From an uncultured Eisenbergiella sp. (lineage in GTDB: Bacteria; Bacillota; Clostridia; Lachnospirales; Lachnospiraceae), in contig CANQVD010000007.1 in NCBI GenBank assembly GCA_947627215.1, positions 62,001-126,000 on the forward strand: a stretch of DNA of 64,000 nucleotides. Reading direction: 5' to 3'. Made by a program: the position numbers and the translations under genes. The stretch's first letter is position 1, and every line of letters starts with the position of its first letter. The notes below the pieces were generated by a model that saw only the letters and a program-made list of their open reading frames with translations, made no database searches and was not told where the DNA came from. Shown here one piece after another: positions 17,685 to 25,374 of this stretch.

Positions 17685-18218
17685 TCACTCAATCTTGAAA
17701 TCTTCTGCGGGGAAATACCGTCCAAAACCATTGTTTTTCATATCCGTCTTGCTATTTGTAATATGCCCTACATCACCAAAGTCAACAGTTATCGTTTCCC
17801 ACAATTCGTCATAGTCTTTCAATTCAAGAATAGCGTCTGTGATTGATGAGGTTCTCGACAATGCCAAATCCTCTAATGAGAGAGGAGATGGGTCTGCCTT
17901 GCTGAAATCAACGTATACGCACAAATCCCCATTTTCCAGTACAACATCTGTAATTGCTTCCGTCTTACTGCTGATTGCTCCTTGAATTGCCGTTTTTACT
18001 TCTTCCACAAACTTATCTGCCGATACATCATCTGTTTGACTGTCCGAAGCTGTTTGCTCGTCTTGTGTAGCTGTCGGGGGAGTATCAGCGTTTTCCTTGT
18101 CCTTAGTTCCACCACTCCCAAAGATACCAGCCAGCACAATAATGATGATTACCCAAAACCACCACTTTTTGTAAAACGGCTTTTTTACACTGCTTTTGTC
18201 TTTCTTTTCCTTTGCCAT
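17685..18218 (-). CDS. Single-span membrane protein of the element, function unknown
   Basis: 177 residues. Short basic N terminus, one membrane helix (KKWWFWVIIIIVLAGIFG, residues about 20-37), a Thr/Asp/Gln-rich linker, then a soluble domain of about 120 residues outside the membrane. The helix lacks a signal-peptidase or lipobox motif, so it should stay anchored. Similar N termini occur in many Firmicutes mobile-element proteins. ATG 18218 follows GGAGG by nine bases; a TTG six bases upstream is less likely. Could be an entry-exclusion or stress protein, but nothing in the sequence decides this. Confidence 0.65.
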   Translation of the reverse strand: MAKEKKDKSSVKKPFYKKWWFWVIIIIVLAGIFGSGGTKDKENADTPPTATQDEQTASDSQTDDVSADKFVEEVKTAIQGAISSKTEAITDVVLENGDLCVYVDFSKADPSPLSLEDLALSRTSSITDAILELKDYDELWETITVDFGDVGHITNSKTDMKNNGFGRYFPAEDFKIE

Positions 18219-18387
18219 AGTCAACCGACCTCCATTTTCGCATTATTTTGACAAGATATATTATACGCTGTTGCAATGCAAAAGTCCATTGATATTTCAC
18301 ATCAATATTCAACTCACTTTGTGTCATAGATTAGAAGTAGCAATTCAAACTATAATGTAATTAAAACATATGGAGGTATTGTGTCAC

Positions 18388-18567
18388 ATGGAAAAATTTG
18401 TTGTTAAGCCGAAGGAAGATAAAGCCGTAACCATGACTATTCGCATAGACAGAGAATTGCAAGAGAAGTATAACGAACTCTCTGCTAAAACCAACCGTTC
18501 AAGGAATGAATTGATTGGTATGGCTCTGCAATATGCTCTTGATAACATGGAAATACAAGAGAAGTAA
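18388..18567 (+). CDS. Ribbon-helix-helix (CopG-like) regulator
   Basis: 59 residues, MEKFVVKPKEDKAVTMTIRI then a helix-turn-helix pair (ELQEKYNELSAKTNRSRNEL). The beta-strand TMTIRI and following helices are the MetJ/Arc/CopG fold, which binds DNA as a dimer. It is divergent from the membrane protein gene and probably controls replication or copy number of the element. ATG 18388 follows GGAGGT (18373-18378) by nine bases; the earlier ATG at 18370 overlaps that site. A TATAAT at 18351-18356 is a likely -10. Confidence 0.8.
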   Translation: MEKFVVKPKEDKAVTMTIRIDRELQEKYNELSAKTNRSRNELIGMALQYALDNMEIQEK

Positions 18568-18730
18568 TGCTCCTGTAAAAGCCTTGCTTTCTTTCTGCTG
18601 TATCATCAGCTTATCAGTGTTTTTTCTGTTTTGGTAACAAAATCTGAACAAATTTGGATATTCCCATTCATTCATGCTAAAAAAATACAGTGAAAAAGAA
18701 GTGAGGCATTCGTTCAATTATGCCCCACAT

Positions 18731-18778
18731 AAAATAAAGACCTTCCGAAGAACTAATCCTCGAAAAGCCTTTATTTTT
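18731..18778. terminator. Bidirectional terminator beside the intact tRNA-Thr
   Basis: AAAATAAAG (18731-18739) pairs with CTTTATTTT (18769-18777), with inner pairing between CTTCCGAAG-type and CTCGAAAAG segments. Leftward it would end the tRNA-Thr transcript 13 bases after the tRNA; rightward it would end the RHH transcript. Confidence 0.7.
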
Positions 18779-18790
18779 CAATATTTTCAG

Positions 18791-18863
18791 AGCTGCCGAC
18801 GGGAATCGGACCCGTGACCTCAGCACTACCAATGCTGCGCACTACCGACTGTGCTACGGCAGC
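18791..18863 (-). tRNA. tRNA-Thr (anticodon GGT), intact, carried at the element's right end
   Basis: 73 bases fold fully: acceptor GCTGCCG/CGGCAGC, D arm GCAC/GTGC, anticodon stem CAGCA/TGCTG with loop TTGGTAG, variable loop AGGTC, T arm ACGGG/CCCGT with loop TCCGATT, discriminator T. CCA not encoded. It differs from the split native tRNA in acceptor, D and anticodon stems but reads the same codon. The native promoter (18969-18997) lies upstream, so it can be transcribed through the 5' remnant. Confidence 0.95.
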
Positions 18864-18899
18864 ATGTCTGAACCTGTTTTTGAACTGCTGACTCTTTCC

Positions 18900-18937
18900 C
18901 TACCAATGCGACGCTCTACCGACTGAGCCACAGCAGC
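18900..18937 (-). pseudogene. 5' half of the split native tRNA-Thr(GGT), right attachment site
   Basis: Reads GCTGCTG (acceptor), D arm GCTC/GAGC, anticodon stem TCGCA and loop TTGGTAG, then breaks into GGAAAGAGTCAGCAG, which lacks the T arm. The missing 3' half is at 13769-13803. The junction core is 18900-18909. Confidence 0.9.
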
Positions 18938-18968
18938 AACTCACGGCTGTCTTTCACAACCGTGTTTT

Positions 18969-18997
18969 ATCATAACATAGGAAAAACGGGTTGTCAA
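18969..18997 (-). promoter_or_regulatory. Native tRNA-Thr promoter
   Basis: Read leftward: perfect -35 TTGACA (18992-18997), 17-base spacer, -10 TATGAT (18969-18974), 31 bases before the tRNA 5' remnant. It now drives the remnant and, 36 bases further, the element's tRNA-Thr. Confidence 0.92.
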
Positions 18998-19096
18998 CTG
19001 ATATTTTCAGGTAAATTTATCATCCGGATCCGCCGATGCCATGAGGAAAAATCTGTCTCTCCGCCGTGCCGTTCGCTGCGTTTGCTGGGGCCGCCA

Positions 19097-21940
19097 TCAG
19101 CCTTCCGGAGGGATCTCCGCGGCCTGCGCCGCGACCGCCGCGTTCTGGGCGGCCTGAAGCTGGGCGATCCGGTCGTTGATGGTGTTGATGCGCGTCTGGG
19201 CCGCTTCGGATTCCTGGCGGGCCTGCGTCTGTTCTTCCTCGGTGACGGCATTTGCCAGTCGGTTGTCGGCCTCGGTCTTTGCGATCTGCGCCTCCGCCAA
19301 CTGCTGCTGCAGGTCCGCGAAGCGCTGTTCATAAGAGCCCAGATTGACGCGCAGCTCCAGCTCCAGGCGTTGCTGTTCGATGACTTCATCCGCGCCGGGA
19401 AGCGCCATGAATTCGGCGTTGTGCGGGCAGAGCGTGGAGGCGGTGCCGTCCGCGTTCACCTGACCGGTCAGGAGGCGTTCGTTTTCCGGCAGCATCTCCA
19501 GAATGCCGTTGGTTGCAAACGGGCATTCCGGACTGGCGGGCAGATTGCTGTAGGCGCAGAGGATGCCCTGATAATGCACGTCGCAGGTTTCCATGGGGAC
19601 CGTGTCCGGCGTGAAGTATTCGGTTTTGATCTCGTTCTGCTGGATGCACAGCTCGTTGGGCAGCTTGCCGGACTTGGAGCAGACGACCTCCGCCACGATA
19701 TCGGCAGGCTGCGGAAAGGCTTTGTTTTCCAGCCCTTCGTGGACGCGGCTCATGACCTCCCGCCAGAGCTTTTTGGACAGATTGCGCTCGTCGCCCTGAC
19801 GGAGCTTGACATTGTTGTCGTAGCCGGTCCAGACGGTGCAGGTATAGTAGGGCGTAAAACCGCAGAACCACACATCGTTGTAATCGGAGGTGGTGCCGGT
19901 TTTCCCGGCGATGGACATGCCGCCGAAGTTCACGGAGGTGCCGGTGCCGGCGGGATTGGTCACCACATCCACCATGGCGCTGGTGAGCAGGAACGCGGTG
20001 GAGGGCTTGAGCACGTGGTGGCTTTCCGCCTCGGTGTTGTCCAGAATGACGTTTCCGTCGTGATCCTTGACGATGCTGTAAAGCTTGGGCTTGATATACT
20101 GGCCCTGGTTGGCGATGGTGGCATAGGCGGCGTTGAGCTCGATATTGCGGACCCCTTTTGTGATGCCGCCCAGCGCCAGGGGCTGCTTGATGTCGGTATA
20201 GGTTTTGCCGTTGATCTCCTCGCTCTCCACCAGCGTGGTGAGACCGAAGTTCAGCAGGTATTCATAGCCCAGCCGGGGCGTGATCTGGGTCAGCGCTTTG
20301 ACGGCCACCACATTGCGGGAGCGCATGATCCCTTCCCGGAACGAAAGAATACCGAGGTATTTGTTGTCCGCGTTGGCGACGGACTTCCCGTCCTCATAGT
20401 TGAACGGAGCGTCCACCTCCACATCCGCCAGCGTCATGCCGGCGCTGTCCAGCGCGGGCGCGTAGGTGGAGATGATTTTGAAGGTGGAGCCGGGCTGACG
20501 GACCGTGCCGGTGGCCCGGTTCAGTGTCCGGTTGCCCTCCTTGACGCCACGGCCGCCCACCATGGCTGCCACATAGCCGGTGGACTGATCCTGTATGGTC
20601 AGGGAGATCTGGGGCTGCGGCGTCAGGGAGACCACTTCCCCGATGATCTCCGCATCGGCGGGAAGCGCAGCGGCCTTATAATTTTCGATGGACGCATAGG
20701 CGTCATCCTGGGAGTCATAGAGCAGGTTGAAGCTGCTGTTCACGTTTTCCTGATTCCAGGTGCGGAACTGTTCCGTGCTGACGTTTGTGACCTCGCCCGC
20801 CTTATTTTTATAGGAAAGGCGATAGCTTAAAAGCCAGCGCACGCCCTCCGGGTAGTTCTCTTCATTGGAACAGACCTCGTCGCAGATCCGCTGTATTTCG
20901 GGATCCTGTGCGGAAAAGATGCTCAGGCCACCGGAGTAAAGCATGATATAGGCCTGGGTTTCCGTATAGCCTGCCGACACCAGATCGTCGATGACGGCCT
21001 CCTTCACCGCGTCGGCATAGTAGGAGTCGATGGAGGTTTCCTCCACAGCCGCGTTGGCGGTCTGAATGCGGTCATAAAGCGCTTCCGTATCCGCCTGTGC
21101 CGTGTCAAACTCGATCTGCGTGATGTAGCCCTGTTCCCTCATGTGTTCCAGAACGGTGTCGCGGCGCTTGAGATTTTCCTCCGGGTGAGTGATGGGATTG
21201 TACAGGGACGGATACTGTGTGATGCCTGCGATACAGGCGCATTCGGAGAGGTTCAGCTCCCAGACATTTTTGTTGAAATACCGCTTCGCGGCGGCCTGGA
21301 CGCCCAGCGTGTTCTGCCCCAGATTGATGGTGTTCATATACTGCTCCAGGATTTTGGATTTGTCCTGGGTGGTTTTCTCGAGCTGGATCGCCAGATACTG
21401 CTCCTGTACCTTTCGCTTGACGCTCTCGAATAGCGTCTTTTCCTGGGTCCAGGTGGTCAGGACCGTGTTTTTGATGAGCTGCTGCGTGATCGTGCTGGCA
21501 CCCTGCTTTTCCTGAAAAAGGGTGACGGCGGCCCGATACGCCGCGCGCATGATGCCTTCGATATCAATTCCGTTGTGCTTATAGAACCGTTCGTCTTCAA
21601 TGGCGACGAAAGCGTCTGCCAGGTCCTGAGGGATCTGATCCATGGTCACCGGTACCCGGTTGGAATCCTCGGCCACCAGCTTGGCGATCTGGTTGCCCTC
21701 CGTGTCATAGATAAAGGAAGAAAATCTGCTGGGGGTGGCATCCTCCAGGTTGATGGTGGGAGCGGAATCTATAATGCCCTTGAAGACGCCGATCCCTCCG
21801 CAGAAGCCGATGATCCCGATCCCCAGCAGACACACCAGAAAAGTCCTGGCGAAAAGGATCAGAAACCTGCGGCCCCAGCGCGTGGAGGAGGATTCGATCA
21901 TCTTCTTCTTCGCGGTTACGCTGTCTTTGCCGTAATTCAT
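19097..21940 (-). CDS. Class A penicillin-binding protein 1A
   Basis: Bifunctional peptidoglycan synthase, 947 residues. N-terminal cytoplasmic segment and one membrane helix (about residues 28-48), then GT51 glycosyltransferase domain with AIEDERFYKHNGID (catalytic Glu near 118), GASTITQQLIKNT and KILEQYMNTINLG; then transpeptidase domain with PGSTFKII (Ser near 484), SRNVVAVKAL and AGKTGTTSDYND (near 678). The last 110 residues are an unusual Gln/Ala/Glu-rich coiled-coil tail. ATG 21940 follows AAGGAGG; an in-frame ATG at 22003 is less likely. Monocistronic; its stop lies about 100 bases from the tRNA-Thr promoter. A weak TTTATT-N17-TAAAAT lies upstream near 22010-22045. Confidence 0.95.
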   Translation of the reverse strand: MNYGKDSVTAKKKMIESSSTRWGRRFLILFARTFLVCLLGIGIIGFCGGIGVFKGIIDSAPTINLEDATPSRFSSFIYDTEGNQIAKLVAEDSNRVPVTMDQIPQDLADAFVAIEDERFYKHNGIDIEGIMRAAYRAAVTLFQEKQGASTITQQLIKNTVLTTWTQEKTLFESVKRKVQEQYLAIQLEKTTQDKSKILEQYMNTINLGQNTLGVQAAAKRYFNKNVWELNLSECACIAGITQYPSLYNPITHPEENLKRRDTVLEHMREQGYITQIEFDTAQADTEALYDRIQTANAAVEETSIDSYYADAVKEAVIDDLVSAGYTETQAYIMLYSGGLSIFSAQDPEIQRICDEVCSNEENYPEGVRWLLSYRLSYKNKAGEVTNVSTEQFRTWNQENVNSSFNLLYDSQDDAYASIENYKAAALPADAEIIGEVVSLTPQPQISLTIQDQSTGYVAAMVGGRGVKEGNRTLNRATGTVRQPGSTFKIISTYAPALDSAGMTLADVEVDAPFNYEDGKSVANADNKYLGILSFREGIMRSRNVVAVKALTQITPRLGYEYLLNFGLTTLVESEEINGKTYTDIKQPLALGGITKGVRNIELNAAYATIANQGQYIKPKLYSIVKDHDGNVILDNTEAESHHVLKPSTAFLLTSAMVDVVTNPAGTGTSVNFGGMSIAGKTGTTSDYNDVWFCGFTPYYTCTVWTGYDNNVKLRQGDERNLSKKLWREVMSRVHEGLENKAFPQPADIVAEVVCSKSGKLPNELCIQQNEIKTEYFTPDTVPMETCDVHYQGILCAYSNLPASPECPFATNGILEMLPENERLLTGQVNADGTASTLCPHNAEFMALPGADEVIEQQRLELELRVNLGSYEQRFADLQQQLAEAQIAKTEADNRLANAVTEEEQTQARQESEAAQTRINTINDRIAQLQAAQNAAVAAQAAEIPPEG

Positions 21941-22236
21941 GCAAATATGCCTCCTTAAACGCTTCCCGCCGCACAGGGGGCGAAAAGCCCGGTTGCTCTG
22001 CAACTGTTCTTCATTTTATCAAAAAGCGATGTAAAAATAAAGGCTTTTTCTTCCATATTAATATATTATTCACAATTTTTACGCGGTTTAACCGAGCGTT
22101 TTTAACCTTTCGGGACGGGAGGCCGGGGACGGGAGCGCTTCGGCGGCGGAAAAGCGGCGCGGATTTTACTGTACAGAACGGGATTTTGATGCTAAAATAA
22201 ATAACAGCCGATACGGCGCCGCATTCGGGTGAGTGG

Positions 22237-22899
22237 ATGATGGAGAAAAGAAAAGAGACGGACAGGACGCCGTACCGTGTGGTCACAGAGGGCGGCCGGG
22301 GAGAGCTTGTGGAGAAAAAATCCCGGTTCATCGCCACGGTGCGGCCGGTGACGACGGAGGAGGAAGCGCAGTCCTTCGTTGAGGAGATGAAGAAAAAATA
22401 CTGGGATGCCAGGCACAACTGCTATGCCTTCGTGATCGGAGGCGGAGCGGGAACGGCCCGGTGCAGCGACGACGGAGAACCCTCCGGAACGGCGGGGCGT
22501 CCCATGCTGGAGGTTTTGCAGGGGGAGGGGCTGCGGAACGTGGCCGTTGTGGTGACCCGGTATTTCGGCGGGATCCTGCTGGGGACCGGCGGACTGGCGA
22601 GGGCCTATTCCGGGGCCGTGAAGGAAGGGCTGCGGGCCTGCAGGATCGGGACGATGCGCTTTGGCACGCGCCTCCTGATCGGGACGGACTATGCCGATGC
22701 GGGGAAGCTCCAGTATCTGATGGGGCAGCGGGGGATCGCGGCGGAGTCGGTCGATTATACGGACCGTGTGGAGATGCGGGTGCTGATCTGTCAGGACATG
22801 CTGGAGGCCTTTCGCAGGGAAGTGACCGAAAGCACCGGCGGCAGGGCTGTCCTGACCGAGCTGGAGCAGCTTTTTTACGTTGCAGAAGATAAGAACTGA
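22237..22899 (+). CDS. YigZ/IMPACT family protein (UPF0029)
   Basis: 220 residues of the YigZ-IMPACT family, thought to act in translation-related stress control or proteolysis; the biochemical role is unsettled. The N-terminal domain has KKSRFIATVRPV, DARHNCYAFVIGG, DDGEPSGTAGRPML and VVVTRYFGGILLGTGGL, the family signature, followed by a C-terminal ferredoxin-like domain (about 135-210). ATG 22237 or 22240 may be used. A possible -10 TAAAAT lies at 22193-22198. It is separated by 49 bases from the mgtE leader ORF. Confidence 0.92.
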   Translation: MMEKRKETDRTPYRVVTEGGRGELVEKKSRFIATVRPVTTEEEAQSFVEEMKKKYWDARHNCYAFVIGGGAGTARCSDDGEPSGTAGRPMLEVLQGEGLRNVAVVVTRYFGGILLGTGGLARAYSGAVKEGLRACRIGTMRFGTRLLIGTDYADAGKLQYLMGQRGIAAESVDYTDRVEMRVLICQDMLEAFRREVTESTGGRAVLTELEQLFYVAEDKN

Positions 22900-22948
22900 C
22901 ACATATGTCAGAACAGGACGACATGCGATCTTCAAAGGAGGTGGTTTT

Positions 22949-23128
22949 ATGACAGGCAGCGACGGCACAATACCTCGACGAACAGTGACAGGGAGCCTTT
23001 CTGAAACCGCGCTCCCGAGAACAGTGCGCCCGGCGCAGGGGGATTTCTGCGCCTTCCTGGGCGGTCTGAAAGGAGAATCGCATGGAAAATATCCGGGATG
23101 CAGAGTCGATCAGAGAACTGCTGTCTGA
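22949..23128 (+). CDS. Possible leader peptide ORF overlapping the mgtE start
   Basis: 59-codon ORF beginning MTGSDGTIPRRTVTG with an ideal ribosome site AAAGGAGG (22934-22941) eight bases upstream, stronger than that of mgtE itself. It contains two related blocks, IPRRTV and LPRTVRP, and ends 46 bases inside mgtE in another frame. The RNA over it can form hairpins GGGAGC/GCTCCC and GGCGCAG/CTGCGCC within CGCCC/GGGCG. A leader peptide whose translation controls magnesium transport is plausible (Pro-rich leaders control some mgt genes), but no family match is known to me; it might be a chance ORF. Confidence 0.45.
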   Translation: MTGSDGTIPRRTVTGSLSETALPRTVRPAQGDFCAFLGGLKGESHGKYPGCRVDQRTAV

Positions 23129-24437
23129 AAAGCAGTACACGAAGCTGCGCCAGATGCTTTCCGAGGTCATGGATGCCGATGTGGCCTCCATGCTGGAGGA
23201 TCTGGAAAAAGAAGATATGCTCAAGGTGTTCCGCATCCTGCCCAAGGATCAGGCGGCGGAGGTTTTTTCCTATATGGATGTGGATGATGAGCAGTATATT
23301 ATCACGTCCCTGTCGGACAGGGATGCCGGCAGCATCATCGATAACCTGATGGCGGACGACGCGGCCGACCTGATGGACGAGATGCCGGCCAATATCGTGA
23401 AGCGGATTCTGGCCAACGCAAGTCCGGAGACGAGACGGGACATCAACCATCTGCTCAATTATCCGGAGGACTCCGCCGGCAGCATCATGACGGTGGAATA
23501 TGTGGATCTGAAGGAGAACCTGACGGTAAAGGAGGCCATAGAGCGCATCCGGCGCGTGGGGGTGGACAGCGAGACGATCAATATCTGTTATGTGCTGGAC
23601 GGCTCCCGCAGGCTGATCGGCACGGTATCGCTCCGCTATCTGCTTTTGCACGGAAGCGATGAGGTCATCGGCGATTTCATGAATGAAAACGTCATTTCCA
23701 TCCACACGCTGATGGACCAGGAGGAAGCGGCGGAGCTTTTCAAAAAATATGACTTCACGGCCATGCCCGTGGTGGACAATGAGAACCGGCTGGTGGGCAT
23801 CATCACCGTTGACGATATCATGGATATCATGGAAGAAGAGGCGACCGAGGACATCGAAAAGATGAACGCCATTCTGCCCGGCGACAAGCCCTATATGAAG
23901 ACCGGCGTGTTCGAGACCTGGAAAAACCGGATCCCCTGGCTGCTGCTTCTGATGATCTCCGCCACCTTCACCGGAAGGATCATCACCTCCTTTGAGAACG
24001 CGCTGAGCAGTTGCGTGGTGCTGACGGCGTTTATCCCGATGCTGATGGATACCGGCGGGAATGCCGGCGGACAGGCCAGCGCCACCGTCATCCGCGGCCT
24101 TTCCCTGAATGACATCGAATTTTCAGACGCGTTCCGGGTCATCTGGAAGGAGATCCGGGTGGCCGTGCTGTGCGGCCTGACGCTGGCAGCCTGCAATTTC
24201 CTGAAGCTGATGCTTTTTGACCGGGTGGATCTCGCGGTCGCCGCCGTGGTGTGCCTCACGCTGGTGGCGGCTGTCGTCATCGCCAAGGTGGTGGGGTGCG
24301 TGTTGCCCATGGCGGCCAAGCGCGTGGGGTTTGATCCCGCGGTGATGGCGAGCCCGTTCATCACCACCATCGTGGACGCGCTTTCCCTGATGATCTATTT
24401 TCGGATTGCGGTAGCTCTGCTGGGGCTGACTGCCTGA
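23082..24437 (+). CDS. mgtE: Magnesium transporter MgtE
   Basis: Magnesium channel, 451 residues, standard length. Domains in order: N-terminal helical superhelix (about 1-125, ending in [13 protein letters not shown]), two CBS domains (about 130-250, with [12 protein letters not shown] and [16 protein letters not shown]), plug helix, and five membrane helices (about 275-450) with the selectivity segment [15 protein letters not shown]. The N and CBS domains close the pore when cytosolic magnesium is high. AAAGGAG lies seven bases before the ATG. An overlapping leader ORF precedes it; no classical M-box was recognised. Confidence 0.96.
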   Translation: MENIRDAESIRELLSEKQYTKLRQMLSEVMDADVASMLEDLEKEDMLKVFRILPKDQAAEVFSYMDVDDEQYIITSLSDRDAGSIIDNLMADDAADLMDEMPANIVKRILANASPETRRDINHLLNYPEDSAGSIMTVEYVDLKENLTVKEAIERIRRVGVDSETINICYVLDGSRRLIGTVSLRYLLLHGSDEVIGDFMNENVISIHTLMDQEEAAELFKKYDFTAMPVVDNENRLVGIITVDDIMDIMEEEATEDIEKMNAILPGDKPYMKTGVFETWKNRIPWLLLLMISATFTGRIITSFENALSSCVVLTAFIPMLMDTGGNAGGQASATVIRGLSLNDIEFSDAFRVIWKEIRVAVLCGLTLAACNFLKLMLFDRVDLAVAAVVCLTLVAAVVIAKVVGCVLPMAAKRVGFDPAVMASPFITTIVDALSLMIYFRIAVALLGLTA

Positions 24438-24537
24438 ACCGGAGACGGTTCCGCCGCCGGGGGCCGGGAAACGGGATGACGGGAACGAATGCAAAAACAG
24501 CGGCGGCTGTTTGGGACAGAAAGCGGGGAGAAGGATC

Positions 24538-25290
24538 GTGAAGCTGATTTCATGGAACGTAAACGGCCTGCGGGCCTGTATGGGAAAGGGATTTCTGGAT
24601 TTTTTCAGGGAGGCGGACGCGGACGTGTTCTGCCTGCAGGAGACGAAGCTGCAGCCGGGGCAGATCGAGCTGGAGCTGCCGGGCTATCGGCAATACTGGA
24701 ACAGCGCGGAAAGGAAAGGGTATTCCGGAACGGCGGTCTTTTCCAGGACGGAACCGCTGTCAGTGACATATGGCATCGGTGTCAGCGAGCATGACAGAGA
24801 GGGAAGGGTCATCACGCTGGAGTTCCCGGATTTTTATCTGAGCACGGTCTATACCCCCAATTCCCAGGACGGCCTGGCACGGCTTGCGTACCGGATGCGC
24901 TGGGAGGATGATTTTCGCTCCTTCCTGAAAAATCTGGAACGGACGAAGCCCGTGGTTTTCTGCGGGGATCTGAACGTGGCCCATCAGGAGATCGATCTGA
25001 AGAATCCCAAAACCAACCGGCACAATGCGGGCTTTACCGATGAGGAGCGGGGAAAGATGACGGAGCTGCTTTCGAGCGGTTTCCTCGATACCTTCCGGTA
25101 TTTTTATCCGGACAGGGAGGGCGTCTATTCCTGGTGGTCCTACCGCTTCCATGCCAGGGAGAAGAACGCGGGGTGGCGGATCGATTATTTTATCGTATCG
25201 GAATGCCTGAGATCCCGCCTGAAGGATGCGTTCATCTGTCAGGATGTTTATGGCTCCGACCATTGTCCGGTGGGGCTGGAGCTTGTATGA
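24538..25290 (+). CDS. Exodeoxyribonuclease III (AP endonuclease, ExoA/XthA family)
   Basis: Base-excision repair enzyme that incises abasic sites and has 3'-5' exonuclease activity. 250 residues from a GTG start at 24538 (after GGGGAGAAGG), giving [12 protein letters not shown], the family N terminus. Conserved parts: FCLQETKLQ (metal Glu), [12 protein letters not shown] (Tyr), [13 protein letters not shown] (Asp/Asn), WRIDYFIVS and the final [11 protein letters not shown] (catalytic His). A frame extending to 24511 adds nine non-conserved residues. It lies 100 bases after mgtE and 84 before the DUF2156-M18 fusion gene. Confidence 0.95.
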   Translation: MKLISWNVNGLRACMGKGFLDFFREADADVFCLQETKLQPGQIELELPGYRQYWNSAERKGYSGTAVFSRTEPLSVTYGIGVSEHDREGRVITLEFPDFYLSTVYTPNSQDGLARLAYRMRWEDDFRSFLKNLERTKPVVFCGDLNVAHQEIDLKNPKTNRHNAGFTDEERGKMTELLSSGFLDTFRYFYPDREGVYSWWSYRFHAREKNAGWRIDYFIVSECLRSRLKDAFICQDVYGSDHCPVGLELV

Positions 25291-25374
25291 GACGGAACGG
25301 ATGTGAAGGCGGACCCGCTGTACGGAAACGGGGACGAGAACGGCTGCGCGCCGTGAAAGAGAGGTAAGAGAGGC

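Larger units (their letters stand above)
13804..18909. mobile_element. 5.1-kb tRNA-Thr integrated element with its own tRNA-Thr
   Basis: Bounded by the 10-base direct repeat CTACCAATGC at 13804-13813 and 18900-18909, lying in the anticodon loop of tRNA-Thr(GGT). The interior is much more AT-rich than the flanks. It carries integrase, excisionase-like protein, replication initiator, a small Cys-rich protein, a membrane protein, an RHH regulator and an intact tRNA-Thr. No relaxase, coat protein, terminase or Zot-type ATPase is seen, so it looks like a small integrative plasmid or satellite-type element able to replicate after excision. Whether it moves by help from another element is unknown. 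Confidence 0.88.

Noticed and set aside
18791-18835. Right attachment core inside the intact tRNA-Thr
   Set aside because: Joining that 5' half to the left 3' half leaves mismatches in acceptor and anticodon stems, whereas the remnant at 18900-18937 gives perfect pairing.
13804-18909. Inovirus-type prophage
   Set aside because: The replication protein is suggestive, but no Zot-like ATPase, coat or secretion gene is present.
18962-20830. Rightward ORF of 622 codons opposite the PBP gene
   Set aside because: It is antisense to a clear class A PBP, has skewed low-complexity composition and no ribosome site or family features.
22900-23081. M-box magnesium riboswitch upstream of mgtE
   Set aside because: None of the conserved M-box segments were recognised; only simple hairpins and the leader ORF are visible.
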